Source: Marvania coccoides (taxonomy: Eukaryota > Chlorophyta > Trebouxiophyceae > Chlorellales > Chlorellaceae). From it: 64,000 nucleotides of DNA. Below the pieces are notes generated by a model that was not told the DNA's origin, made no database searches, and saw only the letters and a program-made list of their open reading frames with translations. Of the stretch, positions 55,675-64,000 are shown one piece after another. The stretch covers positions 186,001-250,000 of the forward strand of contig OY978100.1 of assembly GCA_963854735.1 (NCBI GenBank). The letters are read 5' to 3'. A program made the translations under genes and the position numbers. Numbering within the stretch: position 1 is the first letter of the stretch; the number at the start of each line of letters is the position of its first letter.

Positions 55675-56935
55675 GATTTATTAATTCAAAACGATAACGG
55701 ATTGGTACAGATATAATGTTTTAAAAATGTTTTCAGTTGCTTGTAAAAAACAAGTGATCGAGATGAGGAGGGAGCATTCACTCAATAAAATGACAGTTTT
55801 GAGATGTGGGTCTTTTTCTAGAGACTAAAATACCGACATGCTTCTATAATGCTGCGCGGCTGCAGTTTTTCGCGAATAATACGGCAAAATTTGTAAAAGG
55901 GCGGTACAACAAATTGAAACCGCTTTTCTGCGGCACAAAATGTACAAATGCACTCAAAATCGTGTCATTGGCAAGCAACTGGGCTGGCCGCAGTGAATGA
56001 TATACATTTAAATGCGCACAGAGTGTTTTTTTTTTTTTTTTTAGTTATAGTGATCAATGTTTTATTTGAATACTAGTGAGCAACGATATCTTCCCCGCCA
56101 AAAGATGAGGCTGCATAAGTGAAAAAAGCTTATCAAAGAGCTCAATAGTTGCAAAAGGCAGGGGACGCGTGGCTGCGATTGTGAGTGTGGTGGAAAGAAT
56201 CTGCATGGTATGGAGCAGCATTCATGGAGCTTTCCGAAACGAGAACGACAGAAGAGAGTAACTGTAATTCATGTACATGCTTTATACAGCGGCTAAAATG
56301 GCCGGTTGAGCTAGAAGCGGATTACGAACTTTCAATACCTGCTTGTCAGCCGCAGTACCCAGCGTAGAAATGAATACCAGAGCTTCTGCTGAGAGCAATG
56401 CTTGTGACAAATTGCGCAAAGCTTCGCATCAGTCAGTGCGCATCGCCACACCAAACAAAGATCTTTAAAAGAAAACGCTTCATTCATTTTCGAATTTTAT
56501 CTAGAGTGAGTGGCACGTCGACTTGCGGATCTCTTCATGGGCACCCTCGGTAGTAGACGTTACAACCATATGTAAAACCTTAAAACCTTGAAAACCTATA
56601 GCTTCAGGGTGTTTTAAGATATCAGAGCAATTGAACAGATTATTCATTTAAGAAGAGCAGTAAAACGAAAATTGTGCTGGGTTCATTCTTGCCTCATCGT
56701 TATGCACCAACGAAAAAACAATATTTCGTAACATACAAAAATTCATCAACATGCAAACAGGCGTCCTCCCACTGGGGACTCTTTGTTCATCTAAACAAGA
56801 CGAGCATAATTATCCTCGGAGTATATTGGGCATATGAAAAAAAAACGGGGGAAAGAGAAAAGGGGAAGGTATACAATGTTTGTCTGCTCGCAAGCCTCCC
56901 CTTCCACATTGCCGAAAATATAGGAAGACGTAGCT
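55675..56935. other. Intergenic region with repeat relic
   Basis: About 1.25 kb. It contains the promoter of the beta-helix gene and a T run at 56023-56041. It also holds the second copy of the dispersed repeat at 56545-56605. No gene seen. Confidence 0.5.
56545..56605 (+). repeat. Dispersed repeat copy B with AACCTT-type tail
   Basis: GTAGTAGACGTTACAACCAT followed by AAAACCTTAAAACCTTG units. It matches copy A at 16893-16951 at most positions and in the same orientation, 40 kb away. Confidence 0.6.
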
Positions 56936-57737
56936 TCATGCCTTCTTGTACACAACTTCCGGCTTGTCCTGCGCTTTGGCCGCATACCTGGCCGCCGTGA
57001 ACAGGTAGTCGCTCAGCCGGTTCAGAAACACCGCCACCGTCTTGTCCGTGGCACCCGTCCGCGTCAGGGGCACCACGCTGCGCTCTGCTCTGCGACACAC
57101 CGCCCGGGCGACGTGCAAGAAAGAAGCCGCCATCCCGCCAGAAGGCAGAATGAATTGCGTCAGCGGGGGGAGTTGGGCAGACCACTCGTCAATCCACTGC
57201 TCCAGCTTGGCGACTGCGCCAGCGTCAAAAGCCACCCGCTGAAGCTTTTTATCGGAGGAAGAAGGGATGGGGGTGGCCACCGCTGAGCCCACGTCCAGGA
57301 GGCGGGACTGGATGAACTCCAGCTGAGCCGCTAGCTCTGGGTCCACGTCTTCTGAAAATTGGTGAGCCACGCCCACCGCGGAGTTGAGCTCGTCGACGTC
57401 GCCCAAAGCCGCGAAAATAACGTCGTCCTTGTCCCGGCGCTCGCCGCTGTAGAGGCTGGAGGATCCCTCGTCCCCTGTCTTGGTGTAGATCTTCATCCTG
57501 ACGAGAAGGGTGAAAGCTGGGACATGTGAGAATTCTTCAGACACAATAGACTTTGACAGTGGCGCATTGGCCGCGCACTCACGGGAATAGACTGGTGTGG
57601 AAGTCTCTGGTGGCCGTATTAAGCGACAGAGTAGCAGAATGCGATGGGTTCCCCTCAAAAGCAGGCACGATCGACTGAAATACTCGCAGCACCTCCTTTG
57701 TCCTTGATAAATAGCGTGCTGGGCGCAGTATGAGCAT
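56936..57737 (-). CDS. MMAB: Cob(I)alamin adenosyltransferase, PduO type, mitochondrial
   Basis: Two exons (57583-57737, 56936-57497) give 238 residues. It adenosylates cobalamin to the coenzyme form used by methylmalonyl-CoA mutase. The catalytic part starts MKIYTKTGDEGSSSLYSGER, the ATP-binding signature, and continues with ALGDVDELNSAVGVAH, ILPSGGMAASFLHVARAVCR and FLNRLSDYLFTAARY. The first exon encodes a typical mitochondrial presequence, MLILRPARYLSRTKEVLRVF, rich in Arg, Ser and Thr and free of acids near its start. The intron is GT-AG and falls exactly between presequence and enzyme, so the leader is a separate exon. Confidence 0.95.
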
Positions 57738-57776
57738 GCCTTACGGTTTATAATTGATGCAGTTTGTAATTGAAAA

Positions 57777-58886
57777 AATGGAATACAGGCAGGCATTTTT
57801 AAAGGGGCTGGATGTCGAATTCACAAATGACCTGGCGATTGATTGCCATAGTCGCCCCTCCAAAGACGACATCGTGCTGGTCCACTACCTCAGATCCATA
57901 ACCTCGTGGTAAGGCACGTGCGGCCATGGCGGCTCGTCAACTGCACACCCGGCGGCAACAGCAGGCGGGAGCAGCGCTGGTGCGTAGGGCGGCCCAGCGC
58001 AATGCGGCAGTCATGTACGCCCAGGACAGAGACGACGAGCTTGAAAAGACCAGAGGGGACAGCCAGGCATGGCTGCCTAAACGACGGCGTGCTGAAGGAG
58101 GGGAGGCCACCACCACTGCTGTCAAGGTGGCGCTGCAGCGGAAGCGGCGGCTGCTGTCCCGGAGGTGAAGATGAGGCTGAGAATGGGCCGCCTCAATGTG
58201 ATGTCCGACCCCGCGCGGCAGCAGCTGCTGCGGCAGCGGCATCTGCTACAGCAACCCTGCCTGTGGCAGGGGCGCCTGCTACAGAGCCAGCACCTCCTGC
58301 GGCAGTTCGTCCTGTGCCTGCAACGCTGGCGTTGGGCGCTGAACGAGGGGAGCTTTCGAAACGGCGTGAGCAGCCGCGGTTCCTTATGCTGGAAACGCCT
58401 CCAGATGATTATGAGCGGTCCCCCACCGCATCTCATCGGGATCCAGCTAGAATATTGCATGAGGACGACGGTTGGGGGGCAGTGGCCACGGCGCAGACTG
58501 CGGTGGCTGCTGTAGCGGTGGCTGTCCCAGCAGAAATTGGAGCGCAGGCTGCTGGACGCAGTGCTGGAGTGGCTGGTGGCCAGGCCGCCCATGGTGGGAG
58601 CAGCCCTTCGGTAATTGCGCCCGCAGCAGTGGGTGAGAAGCCCGGGCTCGGAGGTGCTGTGGAGGCTCTGATGAAAGCGTCAACCGACAGCAAAAATGAG
58701 ATGGTGGGCGCGCTGATGAAGCTGTACCGCTGCGAGGGGGTGACAAAGGCAATGCGGCCTTTTGCGATGCGGTACGTGAAGGGCAACGCCCTGGAGGACC
58801 TGAAATTCCACTTTGAGTTGGTGCGAGATTTCATGGTGAGGGGAGAGCTGAAAGACATGAATGAATGGATTGAAAACGCTATTTGA
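57777..58886 (+). pseudogene. Frame-broken coding relic, family unknown
   Basis: Three successive plus-strand stretches look coding but lie in different frames. The first is 57777-57912 (MEYRQAFLKGLDVEFTNDLA, stopping at SITSW). The second is 57911-58168 (MAARQLHTRRQQQAGAALVR, then VMYAQDRDDELEKTRGD). The third is about 58170-58886 (PPDDYERSPTASHRDPARIL, then a helical end LEDLKFHFELVRDFMV and EWIENAI). Reading the first into the second needs removal of one base near 57910; the second into the third needs another shift near 58150. An intron 57909-57962 (GT-AG) would instead join the first to the third-frame reading, but with poor protein composition between. No family recognised; it may be transposon-derived. 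Its ATG is 40 bp from the MMAB start. Confidence 0.4.
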
Positions 58887-59217
58887 CTGACAAAGACTGA
58901 CTGAAAACGTGCCAATGACGTGCTACGAGAACTGCCTATTGTCAAACTTTGTGTGTTTAAGCTTAATATTTTGTTGATGTTCACATTTTCTTCTATCAGA
59001 TATATTATATATATTTTGCACAAGGTCAATAAAAATATAAGCTGGTGTAATACATAGGAAACAATAAATAAATTCAATAAACACTGGGATTCAATTTAGC
59101 AGTAAAAAAAGTCACGGCAATCATTTTTTTAGACGCATTTTGGGTGGGGACAAAGCGGCGGAACCACAAGCAAAAGGGAACAAGGCATTTTTTCACACAT
59201 GAGAAGTACATTTTTTT
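58887..59217. other. Convergent 3' spacer
   Basis: AT-rich region between the relic's stop and the stop of the minus-strand gene that follows. Nothing supported. Confidence 0.45.
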
Positions 59218-60162
59218 TCAGTCAAAGAAGTTTATGGGAGGCATCAGGTCAATGTCCATGAACAGGCCAGTGTCAAAAAGCATTGCAGCTTCTTGGTCTG
59301 CCGCCACGTCTGCGCCGGGCCAACCGGCCAGCAGGGCGCTGGCGTCTTCTTCCTGCATCTTATCAGCCAGGTCCACAGCACTGAAATAGTCCAGCTCCTG
59401 CTCCTGGTGCTTGGAAGCCACCAGCGTGTCACATTTGAATATATTGATAACTTCGGGCCCGGGGGCAGTGGTGGCAATCTTGAGCTTGAAAACGGTGGCA
59501 AAGCGGCTGATCTTGGCGCTGTAGCGGTCACACTCGAGCTTGAAGGCGTTGGCACGGGCTTTTTCGAGGTCAGAGGAAATATTGGAGATTTCGGGCTCCG
59601 AGGTGGCGGAGGCAATTTTGGGCTCGGGCTTCTGTTCAGGGCTGGGGCCTGCGGCGGCCTCGACCTCGGGCTCGTCAAAGATGGCCACAAAAAAGGCCTT
59701 GGCGTCGAGCTTCTTCACAAGGGCAATACCCAGTTGCGTCAACAAGGGCAGATGACCGGTTTTCTTTGCTTCCGCCTTCCAGGTCTGCATCGCGGCGCCA
59801 CCGTCTTCTTTTCCGATGTCAGTCCAGTTGAGACCCATCAGCCCAGCCCGACCTGACTCGGAATCATTCTTGCAGTGCCGGCGAATAGTGTTCTTAGAGA
59901 GGGTGCGCTCGGCGGTGATGGCGTCTTCGTTGCTCTGAGCGCAGACTTCATCGCAGGGACCAATCACGTCCTCGATTTTTTGGATTTTCATGTAGAGGAT
60001 CAGCCTGGCGAAGATGGCAACGAGCGCTCGAAGTCTGTGCTTCGGCGGGCAGCCAGGCCCAGACCCAACAGGCCTCGAGGACCGCTTCACGGCACGCTTG
60101 GGCGCGCTCTTGCTCTTCTTGGTCCTGCTCAGGGTGCTCTTCGTGTTCTTGGGTTTTGCCAT
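59218..60162 (-). CDS. Unrecognised protein with basic N-terminus and acidic C-terminus
   Basis: Single coding exon of 314 residues. A CTGCAG just before the ATG suggests a 5' UTR intron, since the frame upstream to 60327 looks non-coding. Residues 1-38 are strongly basic (KPKNTKSTLSRTKKSKSAPK). The middle has predicted helices with several Cys and Trp (VIGPCDEVCAQSNEDAITAE, GLMGLNWTDIGKEDGG). The C-terminal third is acidic with spaced hydrophobics, ending DTGLFMDIDLMPPINFFD, which resembles a transcription activation domain. I infer a nuclear regulator; no known DNA-binding fold is recognised. Confidence 0.55.
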   Translation of the reverse strand: MAKPKNTKSTLSRTKKSKSAPKRAVKRSSRPVGSGPGCPPKHRLRALVAIFARLILYMKIQKIEDVIGPCDEVCAQSNEDAITAERTLSKNTIRRHCKNDSESGRAGLMGLNWTDIGKEDGGAAMQTWKAEAKKTGHLPLLTQLGIALVKKLDAKAFFVAIFDEPEVEAAAGPSPEQKPEPKIASATSEPEISNISSDLEKARANAFKLECDRYSAKISRFATVFKLKIATTAPGPEVINIFKCDTLVASKHQEQELDYFSAVDLADKMQEEDASALLAGWPGADVAADQEAAMLFDTGLFMDIDLMPPINFFD

Positions 60163-60410
60163 TGTGACCTGCAGTAATGAAAAGTGTAATATTTTATGGC
60201 GATTGATCCAGAATCGACAGAAGGACAAAATAAATAGCCTCCGATGGGCGGAAGCTCCCCTGGTTTCGCATTCGATGCTTGTTGCAAACATGCTGCGGGA
60301 CTTACTTTGGTGGGAATCGCCGCACAAGTGATCTTCGCTTTTTTCAAATGATCAAATTGCGTGGCAGCACCGTGATGCTGTGATGCGGGCACCCAGAGCT
60401 TGAAACAGCC

Positions 60411-60707
60411 TCAGTGAATCAAGAAAGGTGGAAATCCAGTAAATTGGTGACGAAATATGCGCTGAAATGTTTTGGACGCGTTTGTCCCCACGTCCTGGGC
60501 TGAATCAAAAAAAGAAAGCATGGCTGCCACGGCATGGCGGTCAAAATTTCTAACATCCACACGCATCGAGATTGACGCCATTTCGGAGAGGTATCCGGCA
60601 GTGACGGAGGGCATTTGAGCCAGAGCGGTAGGAGTATCTGCCTCTCTCGACCTCGTCTTTTCAATTTCTCTGTCGATTACCACAATTTTCATCACGTTAC
60701 CAGTCAT
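60411..60707 (-). CDS. Possible small protein, unrecognised
   Basis: Single open frame of 98 residues with mixed composition (VMKIVVIDREIEKTRSREAD, later ISMRVDVRNFDRHAVAAMLS and FDSAQDVGTNASKTFQRIF). It sits upstream of the preceding minus-strand gene. No introns or family evidence; it could be an exon of a larger gene. Confidence 0.35.
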   Translation of the reverse strand: MTGNVMKIVVIDREIEKTRSREADTPTALAQMPSVTAGYLSEMASISMRVDVRNFDRHAVAAMLSFFDSAQDVGTNASKTFQRIFRHQFTGFPPFLIH

Positions 60708-60751
60708 TAAAAGCCGCGTTCAGCATCTAGTGGGAGTGCACTACCGCTCCA

Positions 60752-61246
60752 GTGAGGCTACTCGAAGCCAAGCAGCTGCTCAAGAACACCGCCCACCAGC
60801 TGGACAGCGCCTTTAAGAGCTGCGTCAGCGCGCAGACGCAGGCATCCGTCGACGCCAGAGCTGGAGGAGGTGTCCTGCCACGCAATTCGATATTCCTGCT
60901 TTCTGCTTTCTTGTTTTTTCTGGGGTTTTGCAAAACTGTAGAATTGACTACACTGCATTGTGCTCGGGGCCCTCTGGCGCTGCTTCTTGCTGCTCAGACA
61001 GGTACACGATGGCGCATCCATATGTTAGGTTTAGTCTTCGCAGCCCGCCTCTCCAGAGGAAGACCTGCCTTGTCTCATGACTCATTGAACGCCGTCGGAC
61101 GGCAAGCTGCAAATTCACTCAGTCACTGCTACGGTAGCAACAGAACAGTAATTGAAATCGCAGTATTTTATACTACAGCATGCAATTTTTCACAACCTTT
61201 TTTTCTTGTTTTATATGCAGGAGAAAAAGATTCGGCAGCTGATTGA
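60752..61246 (+). CDS. Possible small spliced gene, 5' end not found
   Basis: Three plus-strand pieces can be joined in phase with GT-AG introns. Piece one is 60752 to about 60868 (RLLEAKQLLKNTAHQLDSAF, then CVSAQTQASVDARAGG). Piece two is about 60940-61001 (LTTLHCARGPLALLLAAQT). Piece three is a short last exon from 61221 ending GEKDSAAD and a stop at 61244-61246. The first piece is amphipathic and helical. No ATG lies upstream in frame, so a 5' exon would be needed. Unrecognised. Confidence 0.3.
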   Translation: MRLLEAKQLLKNTAHQLDSAFKSCVSAQTQASVDARAGGGVLPRNSIFLLSAFLFFLGFCKTVELTTLHCARGPLALLLAAQTGTRWRIHMLGLVFAARLSRGRPALSHDSLNAVGRQAANSLSHCYGSNRTVIEIAVFYTTACNFSQPFFLVLYAGEKDSAAD

Positions 61247-61575
61247 CGAATTCCGTCTGAGACTGTCGGCGTCTCACTTCATAGATTGTCTCGGCTTTAC
61301 AACAACGAAGAGACAGTCAAATTTTTTCCTATTTTGTATAGTAAATAAGAGAGAGAACTATATAGAAATACAATACAACCTTAAATTAGGGAGGAAAAGA
61401 AAAGAAGAGAGAAAGGAAAGACGTTCAATACATTCATCGGTGCTTATTGGGCATATGAATACATTCAGTATTTATGCATACGTACATAAAAAAAACATTG
61501 TTCATCAACCTGCTGCTGCCAAATTCACAACGCAATAGTTTTCAAGTTTCTCAACGCGACAGTTTTCAATTTGTT

Positions 61576-61992
61576 TCAGCCACTGGAGGGAGGGGAAGAG
61601 TCCTGGTGCTCCATGGCGTGCATGGCGGTGGCCACGTTGGTGGTGCCCTTTTCATGGGCCTTGGGAGCCTCTGCCCCGAAGGAGGGGTGCCGACGAAGGG
61701 CGTCGATGGCGTAGTCCATTTTCAGCCACGCGTACGGGAAGTTCTCGTGCTTGAGCTTCCAGACGAACTCTTCAAGTGGCATCTCGCCGCTGCGGATGCG
61801 GTGGGCTTCGAGTCTCAACTGGTCAGCAAGGTTGTCCCTGGTTTGGCTTATAGCCAACGCAAACTCGTCGAGGTTCTCGCCCTCGAGTTTTTGACGAGCC
61901 AGGCTGACAGCATTCGAGGCGTTCTTCACTGCGATGGAGGCGTCTTTTATGGCACAGCCGGCGAGCATCTTGATTTCAAGGTCGTAGTCCAT
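61576..61992 (-). CDS. Small helical protein, unrecognised
   Basis: Single exon, 138 residues from the ATG at 61992. It looks fully helical: IKMLAGCAIKDASIAVKNAS, ARQKLEGENLDEFALAISQT, LADQLRLEAHRIRSGEMPLE, then a Trp-containing end (FVWKLKHENFPYAWLKMDYA) and a Ser/Pro tail. No membrane span or signal. I do not recognise it; the compact size and clean composition support a real gene. Confidence 0.5.
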   Translation of the reverse strand: MDYDLEIKMLAGCAIKDASIAVKNASNAVSLARQKLEGENLDEFALAISQTRDNLADQLRLEAHRIRSGEMPLEEFVWKLKHENFPYAWLKMDYAIDALRRHPSFGAEAPKAHEKGTTNVATAMHAMEHQDSSPPSSG

Positions 61993-63809
61993 GGTGGTGG
62001 TTCTGCAGCACAGTGGATGAACGCGTATTTGGGTGGTATTTGCTGGTGTGGGTGGCACGAAAAGGCGAAGTTTTGGTTTTGATCGCAAAATCAATTAAAA
62101 TTATGGACGCCCGTATTTCTCAGCGGTGCGCTCCCCAACTCACCTTTTGTGGCTTGAAACTATGACACCTGCAAACTTTTAGCCTCGCGGTCAATGTATC
62201 GATATATTTTGGTAAAAAAACAAATTTTGGACGGAATTTAAGGCGTTCATTTCCTCCATCAATTTAAAATCCATTTGACAGCCCATAACTAAACCTGGAG
62301 CACGGGCTCAGACTGCAGATGTACCCGGCATGGGCTTGAATTCAAGGTCGGGGTCTTATGGGCAAGCCGTGGGGGGTGGGTGGGGGGGCAATTGCAATTT
62401 TATTTGGCATGAGAGCGTTGCAAACTTCCCGAAAATGGGGGCCTGAAAATGTTGCAGAGCATAGTGAACTCTTCGGCTTCTGAGTTGCGTTTCTTAAGGC
62501 GCTATATAAGCTTAAATATCGCAGGGCAGCGAGGCTAGGCCGGCATAGGTTGCTGTCGAAAAATAATCATCAAGTGGGAAGCGTTAAAACTCGATCAATG
62601 CTTAAAAATCACTCGAGATGGGGGTGAAATGCCCGCTTGCTGATTTTTCACATTTATTTAAACCGGCTGGCTGTTGGGTAGCGAGGTTGTAAGCATGCAT
62701 GCGTTAAGCCATGCAGGTGAGGTTTCTCTCCGCCTAGCTTAGTTTGAAAATAACTGGTCGTTTGCTACAATCTTGCATATTACGGAAGGTCAGGAACGAA
62801 TAAAAAGTTGTTGGCAATCAGCTAGCTGCATCTGCCGCTTGAGATAGCATTAATAAGAGCAGCAGCTTTTTTTTATGAATGAAGCAACAACGACAATCCC
62901 CAATCGCCACCGCTAAGTAAAATAATTCTCTTGCTTTGTTTATAATGGCAGTTAGACACCCATGGGAGGCTTCTACACCTCTTCGGCGCGTTATGTTTCG
63001 ACATCCATTGTCAAGGAGTGTGTATTGGTGACGCCGCTCAGCGAAAGAAAAAAGTTATAAAAGGAATCCTCAGCAACCCGGCGCATAATCACGTAGCAAA
63101 TATGCGCCATTGAATCCATTTCTACTCTCGAAACCAAGTGAAAAGAGCAGCGAAAGTGCTCGTTTATGAAATTAGCCATGTTTAAAACAGTTCGACAGAG
63201 CGACTGGCTGCCAGATCACCAAAGCCACGTGTGCGCAAGCATAGAACACGCTGATTGCATCGTTACTGCGAGTAGCGGGGCCGGAAAACTTATAAAGATC
63301 AGTGTAGGATTATTTGAGATCGAGTACCAAGCGCCGCTGCCTTCAGGGCAGGCACGCCAGGAATTAATTAATGTCGAAACGATTATTATTCATTAAAAAA
63401 AAACATTAAAAGATCCAATCTTTTGGAGGATAAGGGCCACTTCGCCATCGCGCACGTCGTGGCGCGAGAGCGTCACGCTCAACGTCAACGGTTAACGTTG
63501 GCCAAATCGCTTTTGAACGGGATGTTAAACCACCCTCTCTTCGGCATACCCAACCAAAATTTGCGTTGTTATCGCTCTTTTCATTACGTTTAATTGTATT
63601 AATGGTGTAGCATCGCGCACCAGCTATGCGCCCCCAAGACCGCTATTGATCTTCGCAAACACTTTCGCATGCTCCCTCTCGCGGTAAGCTGTGTTGAACT
63701 GATTCGGCTTTACACTCAATTCAAAGCTATCACAATTTCAATCAGAAAACTAAAACGCGCGACTTTTCTTCCTCCAAAATGCCAGCAGGCCACGACGCCA
63801 GCCGAAGTT
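61993..63809. other. Long gene-poor interval
   Basis: About 1.8 kb with no supported gene on either strand. Short frames such as the one at 62991-63179 lack coding character. The one notable structure is a run of three hairpins at 63449-63500. Confidence 0.5.
63449..63500. repeat. Three adjacent inverted repeats
   Basis: CGCGC/GCGCG (63449-63466), GAGCGT-C-ACGCTC (63468-63480) and CAACGT/ACGTTG (63480-63500) lie back to back in otherwise AT-rich DNA. They could fold as consecutive hairpins in RNA or single-stranded DNA. Function unknown. Confidence 0.5.
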
Positions 63810-64000
63810 TCAGGCAACGACAGGCGATGCTGCATCTTCAAGACGAGTCCGGTCTTCGCGGTCCAGGGAAGAGGGGCTCGTGGCGGGGTGGATGATGGTC
63901 CTGAGGAGCCAGACCGGGTAGTCGTAGGGGTGGACCCCCAGCGACGCCAGCAGAGCCAATTTTTCGACTTTAACATTGTCAATGACAACGTCACTTCCAC
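63810..64000 (-). CDS. C-terminal end of a gene cut by the right window edge
   Basis: The last 63 codons of a minus-strand frame that enters from the right edge: GSDVVIDNVKVEKLALLASL, then HPYDYPVWLLRTIIHPATSP, ending at TGA 63812-63810. Composition and codon use fit coding DNA better than the overlapping longer frame in another phase. Too short to assign a family. Confidence 0.55.
   Translation of the reverse strand, partial: GSDVVIDNVKVEKLALLASLGVHPYDYPVWLLRTIIHPATSPSSLDREDRTRLEDAASPVVA

Noticed and set aside
1..64000. Bacterial operon structure, Shine-Dalgarno sites or a prokaryotic mobile island
   Set aside because: Pervasive spliceosomal introns and eukaryote-specific families throughout; no clustering of related functions.
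1..64000. tRNA, rRNA or spliceosomal RNA genes
   Set aside because: None recognised by eye in the intergenic regions; a tRNAscan or Infernal search would be decisive.

Overview
This window is nuclear DNA from a eukaryote, most likely a photosynthetic protist (alga). Coding exons are GC-rich and introns and spacers AT-rich. Nearly every gene is interrupted by short introns (about 50-200 bp) with T-rich tracts before the acceptor. A chlorophyllase points to a photosynthetic lineage. A glyoxylate-cycle malate synthase, a plant-type half-size ABCG transporter and a HIG1 protein fit an alga. MND1 shows that the lineage keeps meiosis-specific machinery. I cannot place the organism more precisely. 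Where I spliced genes by hand, total coding length is divisible by three unless stated.

Layout. 1-1.5 kb: ankyrin-repeat membrane protein running off the left edge. 2.1-4.9 kb: UPF0652/DUF2009 gene (7 exons). 5.3-13.3 kb: four minus-strand genes in a row (multi-pass membrane protein, MND1, homocysteine S-methyltransferase, ABCG transporter). 14.3-14.9 kb: HIG1 protein. 15-17.4 kb: a possible small gene, a decayed non-LTR retrotransposon 3' end and other repeats. 17.5-24.4 kb: chlorophyllase, a long NT-C2/coiled-coil protein, a signal-peptide-peptidase-like protease. 24.6-32.4 kb: small membrane protein, malate synthase, ALKBH6, NOL12, an OvoA C-terminal-type methyltransferase, ZNRD2. 33-36.1 kb: class III nucleotide cyclase with a voltage-sensor-like membrane domain. 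36.5-43.4 kb: RNASEH2B, a GT92 glycosyltransferase with a novel tandem repeat, RTRAF, a HIRAN protein. 43.5-49.1 kb: an orphan four-exon gene, a selenocysteine glutathione peroxidase with a recognisable SECIS, an Asp/Asn beta-hydroxylase-type oxygenase, an orphan secreted protein made of two related halves. 49.9-57.7 kb: GNAT acetyltransferase, RBM5/10-like splicing factor, secreted beta-helix protein, mitochondrial cobalamin adenosyltransferase. 57.8-64 kb: a frame-broken coding relic, orphan genes, and the end of one gene cut by the right edge.

Themes. Neighbours do not look functionally linked, as is usual in nuclear genomes. Two signals stand out at window scale. One is selenoprotein translation. 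The other is a clear excess of probable GC-AG introns (about 6 of roughly 68), needed to keep frame in four unrelated genes. B12 metabolism is represented by MMAB, and genome maintenance and meiosis by MND1, RNASEH2B and ALKBH6. All exon boundaries were inferred by eye from splice consensus, frame and family similarity remembered from knowledge; no search was run.
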